From contig NBIV01000270.1 of NCBI GenBank assembly GCA_003194525.1, forward strand, positions 1 through 64,000: a stretch of DNA of 64,000 bases. Reading direction: 5' to 3'. This document shows positions 1 to 11,513 of this stretch, one piece after another. The notes under the pieces are model-generated. The model did no database searches, was not told the origin of the DNA, and saw nothing but the letters and a program-made list of their open reading frames with translations. The translations under genes and the position numbers were made by a program. Origin of the DNA: Gracilariopsis chorda. Its lineage: Eukaryota; Rhodophyta; Florideophyceae; Gracilariales; Gracilariaceae. Within the stretch, counting starts at the first letter, position 1. Every line of letters begins with the position of its first letter.

Positions 1-2545
1 GTGCTCTCTGAGGCTTCTTGAGAATATGACAACGTCATCAATGTAAACCCGAACGAATGAAAGTCCTCTTAGCACATGATCCATCATCCGTTGAAAGGTG
101 GAAGGGGCATTCATGAGACCAAATGGCATGACTTCGAACATGAAAGTTCCATATCTGCACACAAAGGTCGTCATCTCTTTGCAATCCTCAGACATCTTGA
201 CTTGCCAGTATCCAGAGAACAGGTCGAGCGTAGTGAAGACACAGCAACCTCCAAGTTCGTCAAAGATCTCTTCCATGCGTGGCAAAGGCCAGCGGTCAGC
301 TTTCATGACTCTGTTCAGCTCTCTGTAATCGAACACAAAAACCTTGCGCTTCCATCTTTCTTCGAGGCAATGACAATTGGAAACGACCAAGCAGAGGCTG
401 AAGGGGTAATGATACCAGCTTCGAGAAGAAGATCAATCTCCTTGCGTACGAACTCGTTGTGCTTCGGCGACATCCTCCTGGCTCTGAAGTAGATTGGTTT
501 GTCAACTTTCAACTCGAAAGAGTGAGAAACAGGCACATCGGCTGGGCGTAAGTCTTTCAATGACCAAGCGATTACATTCGAGTCCTTCAGACAAGAAACC
601 AAGTCGTCTCTTTCATTCTCTGAAATGTGCGAGAGTTTTGAAAAGAGTAACTTCTCGTGCTGCTCATCGGTAGTGATTTCCAATTGCGGGATCATTTCGG
701 GAGTCTCGCCATGGTTCTTCTCTGTTAGAGCAACCACGAGTTGTTCGTCATTTTCAGAAGCAGTATCAGAGTCAATAGCGGCGTCAGAATCTGAAGTGAA
801 GTCGTCGCTATCCGTCTGGAACCCTCTTCGTCTGAAATCTCGACGCGAGCATAGTCAAAGCCAAGTGTTACTCTTTTTCCATCAATATTCATATTCACGT
901 GCTGATTTCCAAGGTCAAGGCAGGCTTGTAACGATTCAAGTGTTGGACAACCCACAATGATGTGAAATGGCGGACCATCAATAACAAGAAAGTATAATGG
1001 AACGGAGACGCCCCTGAAGGATATAGGGATATCGTATAGTATTCCTCTGCACACGGCGCTCTGTCCATTGGCAACAGTTATCTTCTTCGTCGTATGCTTG
1101 GGTTCCAGTGCTAGCCTGTCACACAGCTTGGTTGAAATAAGGTTTGGAACAGCTCCAGAGTCGAGCAAAGCTTCAGTCTCAGTCCCATATATCATAACGG
1201 GGACCGCCTTAAGACGTCTAGGGTGCTTACCGACTGGCCCAACAAAAGGGCGTCGAACATTGCTTTTGCAACCGATGAGCTTACGAATCTCTTTCTTCGC
1301 ACCATCTGCGTCTCCTCTGATAAGTTTTCCAAAGGTTAGTCCAGAAGAGGCATTCGCGAGCTCAGTGAGAACGTTATATTTGCTTGCATGGTCTTGAAGA
1401 CTCTGCTTCTTCGACTTCCTCTGTTTCGACTTCTTGACTTTCTGTTCATGAACCTTAGGTCTCCGAACTCTCTCTTCGTATCTTGTTGGATTGAGCAAAA
1501 GCGGGATGGGTGCACCACCGTCTGAACGGCGCTGTTTGGGCAACGCTTCACCGTCAGCACTTCTCTTGGTTGTGGCGACTACATCAGCATTCCCGGCGTT
1601 TTCGGTGACAATTGATACGGGGTCGGGTCCTTTCTGAAGATATGATGCTGACTCTTTAGATTCCTCATTGGCATTCCATACTTTGCGGGTTTCTTCGGGT
1701 CGGATTCTTCGCCAACAAGTGATCTCTGAGTGTCCAATTTTCCCACAACGCGGGCATCGCGTATCTCCGTGCGGATTAGAGTCACATTGTGAGGCATAAT
1801 GTCCGAGCTTCTTGCAGTATGAACAAACCTTTTCGTAGTCTCGACGCTCCGTCTGTGTCTTCTTAACCATTAATGACAGCTGAGCAAACTGCTCAGAGAG
1901 TTTGTCGACCTTAGACTCCAAAGCATGAGAGATAGTTTCTTCAGAAGACCTGTGGTTTTGGACAATACGCTTACGTGGGGTACTTAATGAAACGTAGTTC
2001 CACATTGCTTTCCGGGCAGCATCGAGGGCTTTCACTTGAACCTTCAACTCATCATAATCATCAGCGCCACGGAAAACAACGAACTGGGCTAGATCAGCGT
2101 ATTCCATTACAGCTTTCTTCAAAAGACCAAACTTAGCCTTAGCGTTGAATCCTGCCTTTAAGAAGAGGTTGTCCATATATGTCAAGGAACCAACCAAGTC
2201 TGCATAATCCAATTTAGCAGAAATTGCAAGGCGTATATCTTCCTCAGGCTCCTCGACTTTTCCAAAACGATCGATGAAAGCTTGCTTAACGGAGCGGTAG
2301 TCCTTTGCTTCTTCCGAAAGTGAACCATTAACAGCATAAGAATCATAGTAGAACTCAAAGGCTTTGTTCTCAAGGAAACCAAGCAACTCAAGTGCCATGT
2401 CCTCGTCAGTCTTTCCTCTCATTGCAACATTCTCAAAGTAAAAGAAGAACTTTACGACGTCAATAGAAGAACCGTCATAAGAAGTAAATGCAGCGTTAGA
2501 GTCAGAAGAGCTCCCTCCTCGAGAGTACCATGTGGGCGCCATCAC
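1..2545 (-). pseudogene. Family A gag-pol, partial copy with frameshifts
   Basis: This is the gag, protease and first part of reverse transcriptase of a second family A unit, running off the window start. It is nearly identical to the intact reading frame at 5613-8223. Relative to that copy it has two extra A bases within 331-342 and lacks one A at 820-821, so gag-protease, the linker and RT lie in different frames. The zinc knuckles and the DSGA protease motif are present. It has no coding capacity beyond gag-protease unless reads correct the indels. Whether the indels are real mutations or assembly errors cannot be decided from the sequence alone. Confidence 0.85.
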
Positions 2546-2573
2546 GAGACGGTGACGCAGGGGGCCAAAAAGT

Positions 2574-3593
2574 TGTAATAATAAAAGCCAAAAGGGTGCT
2601 CTTCGTAGCTAAAAGCCCCAAAACAAGTTGAAAACAGTGGGATCAAAAGAACTAAATCCACTCGATGAAATAAAACAACACTAGGGAGAGCAAGAGGCTC
2701 AATCCCCGAATAAAACTTCTTAACTTCTTTGTTGAAACGGCGCGCAACCCACGAATTATGTCAAGGATCACTAAGGGTCAGACCCTCGGCTTCCGGTCAG
2801 ACACTCCGGATGTGAAGTGGATTCTGCAGCCTACCTACCTCTGCACTAACCAGAAGCAGGCGCATACAATCCTTACAGGGCTTCCCGAGGAGAGCTACTA
2901 ACAGCGGGATATGCTTTCACTCTATACCCAAGCTGGCCCTTTGCAGGAAAGGTTGCACGGCACGTCGCCTGCGGATAGCTTCCCGTCAAGTACTTCCGTC
3001 CGGAAATCACCAAGTCTTTCGACCGACACCGTTATCCGAGCAAAGCTCCGGTGGGGCTCACAGACGACAGAAACACCTTTGGTACACACTACCCGTCTCC
3101 CGTCCACGCCTAAGGCGCTTCAACCGGTCTTAGCGACGGTACTTCCCCACCCTATTGGACAACTAGCGGCATACGCCTCACTAGAAGCCCTTTATCCAGT
3201 GGCGAACGCCTCACTGGTTGTTGATGATAGTTGAAGTGGCTGAAGGTTGATAGGGGGTGGGGCTTAGATGTTGGTCGATTGTTGAGGTGAGTTCAGACCA
3301 AAGTCCGAAGCTCAGAACCTCTTTTTATAGTGTTTAGAGGCACTACAAACGAGCTAAATACGCATTTCTACTTGCTAGTTACTCATGTGTGCGTCTACGT
3401 TACTCCATTGGCTTCTAGAGACCTCTGGAGCTGCACACTAACCAATAATAAAGCGACAATTTGCGCCAGCATCACTAAAATACTGTAGTCTTTGCTGGGC
3501 CAACAAAGCGTGCAATGTGCTAGACACTACTGGAACATTCTACACGTGTGTTCCAGCAATGTCTGGCACATTCCGCAACATTAGCGACCGACA
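2574..3593 (-). repeat. LTR of family A, shared between tandem units
   Basis: A 1020-base LTR with TG...CA ends. Its match to 8252-9271 stops precisely at GCGACCGACA (3593 and 9271). Purine-rich sequence of the polypurine-tract kind lies just outside it, on the minus strand next to 3594. I see at least four substitutions against the other LTR. A TATA-like element on the minus strand lies at 3322-3329. On the other side, a candidate tRNA primer site follows the LTR end within a few bases on the minus strand. Confidence 0.85.
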
Positions 3594-3637
3594 CAGCCCC
3601 AACCTCAAGAGTTGCCACGCCGCGGCAACCTGAAAAC

Positions 3638-5614
3638 CTAACCTTCCATCGGGCGCGCAATATACTTCTTCAAACGACGGGCGTGTATTCCATGGCGAGT
3701 GTACCGGTTGTGTGGAGAAACCAACGTGTACCTTGGATGGTGAGCCCTCACCACACGACATGGGCCAAAGTACTTAGACGAAAAAGCAGGCCTTTTCACG
3801 GTAGTGTTCAGGGCCTTTCCACGAGCCACAAGGACCAGATCACCGACTTCAAACTTCGTAATGGAGACTGCATCGACTTCCTTCAAAGGCCTCAGAGCAG
3901 AACGTTTAGCTCTATGATTCCTTGATGCGAGCAGCTCCACTGAGCGGAACCGGTCGGAGGAGTCCCCAACTCGTGCCACGACACCACCTTCATCGGAGGT
4001 CATACGTGGTTTCACGCCGTAAAGCAACTCGAACGGAGAGATCCCACTGGCAAGATGTCTGCGCCGGTATCCGTACAGAACCGCAGGCAGGTGTTCGTCC
4101 CAACTTGAACGATTCTCCAGAGCTTTCTTTCCTATTGCTCTTTTCAGAGTACCAACCATCCTTTCAGCTCGGCCATTGGACATGGGGGCGTACGCCAAGA
4201 CCGTTTTCCATTTGATACCATGGTCCTCCATGAATGAGACGAGTGACTTAGAAGTGAAGCATGTAGCATTGTCCGACACCACGATACGGGGGAAACCAAA
4301 CACGGCAATGATCTCTTTTCTCACGAATTCTATGACCTCCTGTGACGTAGACCATTTTGTCGCTACGGCAAGTGGCCAACCAGTCAAATGCTCAACACAA
4401 ACCAGAATGAAACGGTTTCCGGATTCGGTAGTCGGAAGAGGACCTGCAAAATCAATCGAGAAGACGTCAAAGAGAGAGGAAATGGGAGTCCGAAGGTTGC
4501 TGTAATACCTTGGTAGTGGTGCGAGTCTCTGGCATTCGTCACAACTCTTGACGTAGTTGCCGATATATTCATGCATAGTGGGCCACCAGTATCTCTCAGT
4601 GATGAACTTCCTTGTAGTCTTCAAATCCCAGTGTCCAATCTCATCATGAAATGACTTGATAATGATCTGTCGCCGACCAATAACAGGAACAACTCGCAGT
4701 GCGTTTGGCATCCTTCTGAACAATTTTCCTTCCCAGACCAGGAATTTCTTCGCATTTCGTCGGATTGCTTGGCGGAGACGTGCATCAGTCTCATCTGTAG
4801 GCAGACCACACAAGAAGCGCGCAATGTTTGCGTAGTATGGTTCAAGACTGGAGAAGTCGTCAGGCTCAACAGCCATACAAGCAAGGTCGCCTTCATCTTC
4901 TAACGGCTCGACCTCGTCTCCGTGAACTATCCTTGACAGATAATCTGCTGCGCCATTCTCCTTGCCTGCGCGATACACTATTTCAAAGTCATACTCGGCC
5001 AGAAAGTCTAGCCAACGAGCTAAGCGTCCATGTATATCGCGCTTCTGAAATGCATATCGTAAAGCCATATGGTCCGTGATTACCTTGAATGGAACAGACG
5101 AGAGTAGATACAATCTGAACTTCTTGAGAGCAAAGATAACTGCCAATGCTTCTCTTTCACATGCCGAGTAGTTCTTTTCCGCAGCGGTCATAGTACGACT
5201 GGCAAACTGCAGAGGATGTATCTTCCCATCTTCCTTTTTCTGAGAGAGAACTGCGCCGAGTGAAACACTAGAGCCGTCCGTTTCCACAATGAAAGGCTGC
5301 TCGAAGTTTGGAAATGAAAGTACCGGAGGCTCAGTCATCTTTTTCTTCAGACCGTGGAAAGCTTCTAGCATCTCTCTGGTCCAACGCAGCTTCTTATTCC
5401 CCGAGGTAGCACTGTGAAGCACGGCGGAGGTCTCAGCAAAGTTTCTGATGAACCTTCGATAGTATCCGGCTAGTCCCAGAAAAGATCGTAGTTCCGTAGT
5501 GGTGGCAGGAATTGGGGCATCCTGGATCTTAGCAATCTTCTCCTGGTCCACGTGCACTCCATCTCCGTTGATGACATGGCCTAGAAGAGACACCTCCGAT
5601 AGTGCAAAAAACAT
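3638..5614 (-). CDS. Family A pol, RNase H and integrase part
   Basis: This 658-residue frame continues the polyprotein from the RT thumb. It begins near LLGHVING and the SFLGLAGYYRRFI connection motif, followed by RNase H (TDGSS, later TDHMAL and YLSRI) and an integrase with an HHCC zinc module. The zinc module (HDEIGH, then CDEC) is followed by a D,D-35-E core (SIDFAGP, VVSDNATCF, SNGRAERM). It lies one frame away from gag-PR-RT, and the shift falls on the A-run at 5606-5611 (T-run on the coding strand). Apart from this break the frame is open to its natural stop just inside the polypurine tract and LTR. Either a recent homopolymer indel or a sequencing error is likely, because an RT-internal site is unusual for programmed frameshifting. 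Confidence 0.85.
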   Translation of the reverse strand: MFFALSEVSLLGHVINGDGVHVDQEKIAKIQDAPIPATTTELRSFLGLAGYYRRFIRNFAETSAVLHSATSGNKKLRWTREMLEAFHGLKKKMTEPPVLSFPNFEQPFIVETDGSSVSLGAVLSQKKEDGKIHPLQFASRTMTAAEKNYSACEREALAVIFALKKFRLYLLSSVPFKVITDHMALRYAFQKRDIHGRLARWLDFLAEYDFEIVYRAGKENGAADYLSRIVHGDEVEPLEDEGDLACMAVEPDDFSSLEPYYANIARFLCGLPTDETDARLRQAIRRNAKKFLVWEGKLFRRMPNALRVVPVIGRRQIIIKSFHDEIGHWDLKTTRKFITERYWWPTMHEYIGNYVKSCDECQRLAPLPRYYSNLRTPISSLFDVFSIDFAGPLPTTESGNRFILVCVEHLTGWPLAVATKWSTSQEVIEFVRKEIIAVFGFPRIVVSDNATCFTSKSLVSFMEDHGIKWKTVLAYAPMSNGRAERMVGTLKRAIGKKALENRSSWDEHLPAVLYGYRRRHLASGISPFELLYGVKPRMTSDEGGVVARVGDSSDRFRSVELLASRNHRAKRSALRPLKEVDAVSITKFEVGDLVLVARGKALNTTVKRPAFSSKYFGPCRVVRAHHPRYTLVSPHNRYTRHGIHARRLKKYIARPMEG

Positions 5615-8223
5615 TTGGACAGTTTGAGCTTCAATCCATGCTTCGCAATCCGACCAATCACAGCCTTCAAGTGAATCAAGTGCTCTCTGAGGCTTCTTGA
5701 GAATATGACAACGTCATCAATGTAAACCCGAACGAATGAAAGTCCTCTTAGCACATGATCCATCATCCGTTGAAAGGTGGAAGGGGCATTCATGAGACCA
5801 AATGGCATGACTTCGAACATGAAAGTTCCATATCTGCACACAAAGGTCGTCATCTCTTTGCAATCCTCAGACATCTTGACTTGCCAGTATCCAGAGAACA
5901 GGTCGAGCGTAGTGAAGACACAGCAACCTCCAAGTTCGTCAAAGATCTCTTCCATGCGTGGCAAAGGCCAGCGGTCAGCTTTCATGACTCTGTTCAGCTC
6001 TCTGTAATCGACACAAAACCTTGCGCTTCCATCTTTCTTCGAGGCAATGATAATTGGAAACGACCAAGCAGAGGCTGAAGGGGTAATGATACCAGCTTCG
6101 AGAAGAAGATCAATCTCCTTGCGTACGAACTCGTTGTGCTTCGGCGACATCCTCCTGGCTCTGAAGTAGATTGGTTTGTCAACTTTCAACTCGAAAGAGT
6201 GAGAAACAGGCACATCGGCTGGGCGTAAGTCTTTCAATGACCAAGCGATTACATTCGAGTCCTTCAGACAAGAAACCAAGTCGTCTCTTTCATTCTCTGA
6301 AATGTGCGAGAGTTTTGAAAAGAGTAACTTCTCGTGCTGCTCATCGGTAGTGATTTCCAATTGCGGGATCATTTCGGGAGTCTCGCCATGGTTCTTCTCT
6401 GTTAGAGCAACCACGAGTTGTTCGTCATTTTCAGAAGCAGTATCAGAGTCAATAGCGGCGTCAGAATCTGAAGTGAAGTCGTCGCTATCCGTCTGGAAAC
6501 CCTCTTCGTCTGAAATCTCGACGCGAGCATAGTCAAAGCCAAGTGTTACTCTTTTTCCATCAATATTCATATTCACGTGCTGATTTCCAAGGTCAAGGCA
6601 GGCTTGTAACGATTCAAGTGTTGGACAACCCACAATGATGTGAAATGGCGGACCATCAATAACAAGAAAGTATAATGGAACGGAGACGCCCCTGAAGGAT
6701 ATAGGGATATCGTATAGTATTCCTCTGCACACGGCGCTCTGTCCATTGGCAACAGTTATCTTCTTCGTCGTATGCTTGGGTTCCAGTGCTAGCCTGTCAC
6801 ACAGCTTGGTTGAAATAAGGTTTGGAACAGCTCCAGAGTCGAGCAAAGCTTCAGTCTCAGTCCCATATATCATAACGGGGACCGCCTTAAGACGTCTAGG
6901 GTGCTTACCGACTGGCCCAACAAAAGGGCGTCGAACATTGCTTTTGCAACCGATGAGCTTACGAATCTCTTTCTTCGCACCATCTGCGTCTCCTCTGATA
7001 AGTTTTCCAAAAGTTAGTCCAGAAGAGGCATTCGCGAGCTCAGTGAGAACGTTATATTTGCTTGCATGGTCTTGAAGACTCTGCTTCTTCGACTTCCTCT
7101 GTTTCGACTTCTTGACTTTCTGTTCATGAACCTTAGGTCTCCGAACTCTCTCTTCGTATCTTGTTGGATTGAGCAAAAGCGGGATGGGTGCACCACCGTC
7201 TGAACGGCGCTGTTTGGGCAACGCTTCACCGTCAGCACTTCTCTTGGTTGTGGCGACTACATCAGCATTCCCGGCGTTTTCGGTGACAATTGATACGGGG
7301 TCGGGTCCTTTCTGAAGATATGATGCTGACTCTTTAGATTCCTCATTGGCATTCCATACTTTGCGGGTTTCTTCGGGTCGGATTCTTCGCCAACAAGTGA
7401 TCTCTGAGTGTCCAATTTTCCCACAACGCGGGCATCGCGTATCTCCGTGCGGATTAGAGTCACATTGTGAGGCATAATGTCCGAGCTTCTTGCAGTATGA
7501 ACAAACCTTTTCGTAGTCTCGACGCTCCGTCTGTGTCTTCTTAACCATTAATGACAGCTGAGCAAACTGCTCAGAGAGTTTGTCGACCTTAGACTCCAAA
7601 GCATGAGAGATAGTTTCTTCAGAAGACCTGTGGTTTTGGACAATACGCTTACGTGGGGTACTTAATGAAACGTAGTTCCACATTGCTTTCCGGGCAGCAT
7701 CGAGGGCTTTCACTTGAACCTTCAACTCATCATAATCATCAGCGCCACGGAAAACAACGAACTGGGCTAGATCAGCGTATTCCATTACAGCTTTCTTCAA
7801 AAGACCAAACTTAGCCTTAGCGTTGAATCCTGCCTTTAAGAAGAGGTTGTCCATATATGTCAAGGAACCAACCAAGTCTGCATAATCCAATTTAGCAGAA
7901 ATTGCAAGGCGTATATCTTCCTCAGGCTCCTCGACTTTTCCAAAACGATCGATGAAAGCTTGCTTAACGGAGCGGTAGTCCTTTGCTTCTTCCGAAAGTG
8001 AACCATTAACAGCATAAGAATCATAGTAGAACTCAAAGGCTTTGTTCTCAAGGAAACCAAGCAACTCAAGTGCCATGTCCTCGTCAGTCTTTCCTCTCAT
8101 TGCAACATTCTCAAAGTAAAAGAAGAACTTTACGACGTCAATAGAAGAACCGTCATAAGAAGTAAATGCAGCGTTAGAGTCAGAAGAGCTCCCTCCTCGA
8201 GAGTACCATGTGGGCGCCATCAC
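5581..8223 (-). CDS. Family A gag, protease and reverse transcriptase
   Basis: An 880-residue single frame. An alpha-helical gag is followed by two standard CCHC knuckles (CSYCKKLGHYASQC and CPRCGKIGHSEITC), a basic linker, an aspartic protease (LLDSGAVPN, later IVGCP) and an acidic linker. The RT then has FCVDYRELN, LDLFSGYWQ, MPFGLMNAP and the catalytic YIDD. Gag and pol are fused without a frameshift, an arrangement seen in some Ty3 lineages. A candidate primer-binding site starting TGG lies at 8229-8245 on the minus strand between the LTR and the start codon. The last codons after KLSKC are out of frame with the rest of pol (see 3638-5614). Confidence 0.9.
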   Translation of the reverse strand: MMAPTWYSRGGSSSDSNAAFTSYDGSSIDVVKFFFYFENVAMRGKTDEDMALELLGFLENKAFEFYYDSYAVNGSLSEEAKDYRSVKQAFIDRFGKVEEPEEDIRLAISAKLDYADLVGSLTYMDNLFLKAGFNAKAKFGLLKKAVMEYADLAQFVVFRGADDYDELKVQVKALDAARKAMWNYVSLSTPRKRIVQNHRSSEETISHALESKVDKLSEQFAQLSLMVKKTQTERRDYEKVCSYCKKLGHYASQCDSNPHGDTRCPRCGKIGHSEITCWRRIRPEETRKVWNANEESKESASYLQKGPDPVSIVTENAGNADVVATTKRSADGEALPKQRRSDGGAPIPLLLNPTRYEERVRRPKVHEQKVKKSKQRKSKKQSLQDHASKYNVLTELANASSGLTFGKLIRGDADGAKKEIRKLIGCKSNVRRPFVGPVGKHPRRLKAVPVMIYGTETEALLDSGAVPNLISTKLCDRLALEPKHTTKKITVANGQSAVCRGILYDIPISFRGVSVPLYFLVIDGPPFHIIVGCPTLESLQACLDLGNQHVNMNIDGKRVTLGFDYARVEISDEEGFQTDSDDFTSDSDAAIDSDTASENDEQLVVALTEKNHGETPEMIPQLEITTDEQHEKLLFSKLSHISENERDDLVSCLKDSNVIAWSLKDLRPADVPVSHSFELKVDKPIYFRARRMSPKHNEFVRKEIDLLLEAGIITPSASAWSFPIIIASKKDGSARFCVDYRELNRVMKADRWPLPRMEEIFDELGGCCVFTTLDLFSGYWQVKMSEDCKEMTTFVCRYGTFMFEVMPFGLMNAPSTFQRMMDHVLRGLSFVRVYIDDVVIFSRSLREHLIHLKAVIGRIAKHGLKLKLSKCFLHYRRCLF

Positions 8224-8251
8224 GAGACGGTGACGCAGGGGGCCAAAAAGT

Positions 8252-9271
8252 TGTAATAATAAAAGCCAAAAGGGTGCTCTTCGTAGCTAAAAGCCCCAAA
8301 ACAAGTTGAAAACAGTGGGATCAAAAGAACTAAATCCACTCGATGAAATAAAACAACACTAGGGAGATCAAGAGGCTCAATCCCCGAATAAAACTTCTTA
8401 ACTTCTTTGTTGAAACGGCGCGCAACCCACGAATTATGTCAAGGATCACTAAGGGTCAGACCCTCGGCTTCCGGTCAGACACTCCGGATGTGAAGTGGAT
8501 TCTGCAGCCTACCTACCTCTGCACTAACCAGAAGCAGGCGCATACAATCCTTACAGGGCTTCCCGAGGAGAGCTACTAACAGCGGGATATGCTTTCACTC
8601 TATACCCAAGCTGGCCCTTTGCAGGAAAGGTTGCACGGCACGTCGCCTGCGGATAGCTTCCCGTCAAGTACTTCCGTCCGGAAATCACCAAGTCTTTCGA
8701 CCGACACCGTTATCCGAGCAAAGCTCCGGTGGGGCTCACAGACGACAGAAACACCTTTGGTACACACTACCCGTCTCCCGTCCACGCCTAAGGCGCTTCA
8801 ACCGGTCTTAGCGACGGTACTTCCCCACCCTATTGGACAACTAGCGGCATACGCCTCACTAGAAGCCCTTTATCCAGTGGCGAACGCCTCACTGGTTGTT
8901 GATGATAGTTGAAGTGGCTGAAGGTTGATAGGGGGTGGGGCTTAGATGTTGGTCGATTGTTGAGGTGAGTTCAGACCGAAGTCCGAAGCTCAGAACCTCT
9001 TTTTATAGTGTTTAGAGGCACTACAAACGAGCTAAATACGCATTTCTACTTGCTAGTTACTCATGTGTGCGTCTACGTTACTCCATTGGCTTCTAGAGAC
9101 CTCTGGAGCTGCACACTAACCAATAATAAAGCGACAATTTGCGCCAGCATCATTAAAATACTGTAGTCTTTGCTGGGCCAACAAAGCGTGCAATGTGCTA
9201 GAAACTACTGGAACATTCTACACGTGTGTTCCAGCAATGTCTGGCACATTCCGCAACATTAGCGACCGACA
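8252..9271 (-). repeat. 5' LTR of family A tandem
   Basis: A 1020-base LTR, nearly identical to 2574-3593, with TG...CA ends. A minus-strand TATA-like element lies at 9000-9007. Its outer end (9271) abuts NOT1 coding sequence immediately after the conserved MIF4G helix (NNLSQSMMDEKV), so the insertion is exonic. On the minus strand the NOT1 frame would run into LTR sequence and stop within a few dozen codons. Confidence 0.88.
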
Positions 9272-11279
9272 GAATCCTAAGCATCTCATGCACCTTTTCG
9301 TCCATCATCGACTGTGACAAGTTGTTAAAAATAAACTTCATCTTTTCCTGTGTGCTTACGTCAGGAACAACTATCTGGCTTGCTTCATCACGTAAAAGTC
9401 CGAGAAGATTTGGCAGATCCAAAGGTGACAAGCCAAGAGATCCGTCTACTCTTGCATTTGGGGAAGAATGCAATGAGGTCGACGATACACTCCTACCTTG
9501 CAGAGGATTGTTGCTAGTTGAGAGGCACGACACGCCACTAGATCACAAACTGCGTCTGCGTCTACAGACGGATCAATCAGGGACAAAACAGGGGGAACGC
9601 CTTCTTCGGTTGAATGAATAAGCTCATTAATCTGCTGCCTGTCTACTTCAGCACTTTCGATCTTCTTCTCCACAGCACTTGGAATGACAGCACCGTTTAT
9701 GTCCAGACCTTGCTGGACTTCACCAATGAGACCTGATGCATTGTCTTCAAACCTAGAGAGCTCAAGAATACGAGAACAAAACTGAGGCCATTCATATAAA
9801 AGATTCTTAAAATGCTCTAAAGCACATAACTCAAACTTGGTAAACCTTCCGACCGGATGAGAGGCAGGCTCAACAGTACGCAAAGCATCCAGTACACAAC
9901 TTAGAGTCAAACCAAGTAGTCCTCCTGAAACAAGACCATACTGAACTATGGACCCAAATACAACTCCTGTAATCTTCAGCTGGCGATCCGGGAAGTCGTT
10001 GAAGAAGCGATACTCATCGAAAAAAGTGTGCAACATACAGTTGAAAACCTGAGCATCATAGTTTGCATTAGATGCTTTCATTCGTCGCAAGAAGTCAGCC
10101 ACTTGATCTGGTAGAAGCTCACCCCGATACAGTTTCTGCAATAATAAATCAGTTTCTTTCTCAACCGAGGGCGGAAAAGCAGTCAACGAACCATTGGAAC
10201 CCGGGGCGATCGGTAGCAACATGGCGGCCGCCGTTGAAGTTGTTTAAGGATATGTAGGAGGGGATAGAGCCGAGATGTCACTCCCAACGATGACTTACGC
10301 GATACCCACATCCACTGCCGGAGCATAATCTATGATCCTCTGATCACGATGGAAATAAAACTCGTATACGGCCTGCACTCCTTCGATGAATTCTTTCTCT
10401 TGGTTGGCATCCGATCGCCCTGCACATTTAATCAGACATCGCAGAATTATGAGAACCTCATCCACAGGAATTTCACTTGACGCGACATGATCAATGCGAG
10501 CGTTGTGAGCATGGCAAACACCGTTGATGGTTAGAAACTCCAAAACCCAGTTCTCAAACGTGAGCACATTCTCTTGGGAAGCAAGCATCGCAAGGTCCAA
10601 TGAAAAGTCAACTAAAACACTACTACACAGCAGATCTGGTAGAATCTGCATGTCTAAGCTAATTGTCAGCGCTGTTCGAAGAGATGTGGGATCCGTCTTC
10701 GACATTCTCACGATACCTGTCTCAAGAAAGTCGGTGAGACGTTCCATAACTGGTGCAAATGACGTCCTGAAGTTGAAAACACTGCGAAGAGCGGCACAAG
10801 CAGCGTCACGGTTAACTTTTGCTGAAGAGCGGTGTTGTTTTGAGGCTTAGCGCATAATATTGACAACAAAACTGCGTTTGAGTTCTCCTTGAACGCATAG
10901 TTGAGAAGGTCACGGGCATCAAGCTCGACCAGCTTTTCTATTATGATAACCCTTGAATACGGAGACACAATATCTTTCGCTAATTCACCCTCAAACACCT
11001 CAAGAACATCCCAGTTGATGAACTCAGGAGACTTCAAAGCGTGTAAAATTATGCACAGTGGGGCTTTCGGATAGCACCACAAGTCAAGTACGGAGCCAGC
11101 CGGGAGCAAAGTGCCACCAGTACCATCTATGTATGCTTTGGAAATCTCGACGAAAGCACCCTGGGTTAGTTGAGTTTCCAAACCTTCTACATCAAGCGAA
11201 TGTGTTACAAGACGCCAATCTAGAGGAGCATTGAACTTCATCGCAATCGATGACTCTGCTTGAACTATAACATCAGCCC
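9272..11279 (-). pseudogene. NOT1: NOT1 (CCR4-NOT scaffold) pseudogene, middle portion
   Basis: Minus-strand segments read as consecutive parts of the NOT1 scaffold. About 11279-10780 is an N-terminal HEAT region (SPEFINWDVLEVFEGEL). About 10780-10298 is the next HEAT block (ALTISLDMQILPDLL, DLAMLASQENVLTFENW). 10222-9446 is the tristetraprolin-binding MIF4G-like domain (LQKLYRGELLPDQV, VFNCMLHTFFDEYRFF, VLDALRTVEP). About 9400-9272 starts the CAF1-binding MIF4G domain (FIFNNLSQSMMDEKV), where the family A LTR cuts it. Lesions: a frameshift near 10780 and a consensus GTAAGT donor at 10298-10293 with no clear acceptor before the next block; a further frame change near 9446-9530 could be a short intron. 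NOT1 scaffolds mRNA deadenylation and is usually essential, so an intact copy elsewhere is expected. Confidence 0.82.
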
Positions 11280-11495
11280 TGCAACGATGTTTATTGGAAT
11301 TGAAATTATCCTGCTTGTAATTGAACGTCAGGATAGACCAGGTGCACGATATTGTAATTGGGCAGCACAGAAGAAGCGTTGAAAGAAGCTTTGGGGAACG
11401 GCATATAAGCCGCTGTAGAATGATAGAAACATGAAACAGAAAGAACATAGACCTGTCAGAGAACAGAGCCTCTATATTCTACATCCCTTGTTGCA
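11280..11495 (+). repeat. 5' LTR of family B
   Basis: A 216-base LTR starting TGCAACGATG and ending CCTTGTTGCA. A TATA-like element (CATATAAGCC) at 11403-11412 lies about 90 bases from the 3' end. It differs from the right LTR at only a handful of positions. Confidence 0.9.
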
Positions 11496-11513
11496 CTGGT
11501 ACGCATCGCTGCA

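Larger units (their letters stand above)
1..9271 (-). mobile_element. Tandem Ty3/gypsy retrotransposon array (family A)
   Basis: Two internal regions are arranged head to tail on the minus strand, in the order LTR (8252-9271), gag-pol (3638-8223), LTR (2574-3593), gag-pol cut by the window edge (1-2545). The middle LTR is at once the 3' LTR of the complete unit and the 5' LTR of the next one. Bases 1-3593 match 5680-9271 almost perfectly, with only scattered substitutions and two small indels, so the duplication is young. The right end lies inside the NOT1 pseudogene; the first host bases after the LTR are GAATC at 9272-9276. The left end is outside the window. Confidence 0.9.

Noticed and set aside
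2911..3234. Open frames of 107 and 61 codons inside the family A LTR (repeated at 8589-8912)
   Set aside because: They lie wholly within the LTR, have no domain and repeat only because the LTR does.
5606..5611. Programmed ribosomal frameshift at the homopolymer in family A pol
   Set aside because: The site is inside RT after the catalytic box, where a programmed shift would split one enzyme; an indel or read error is simpler.
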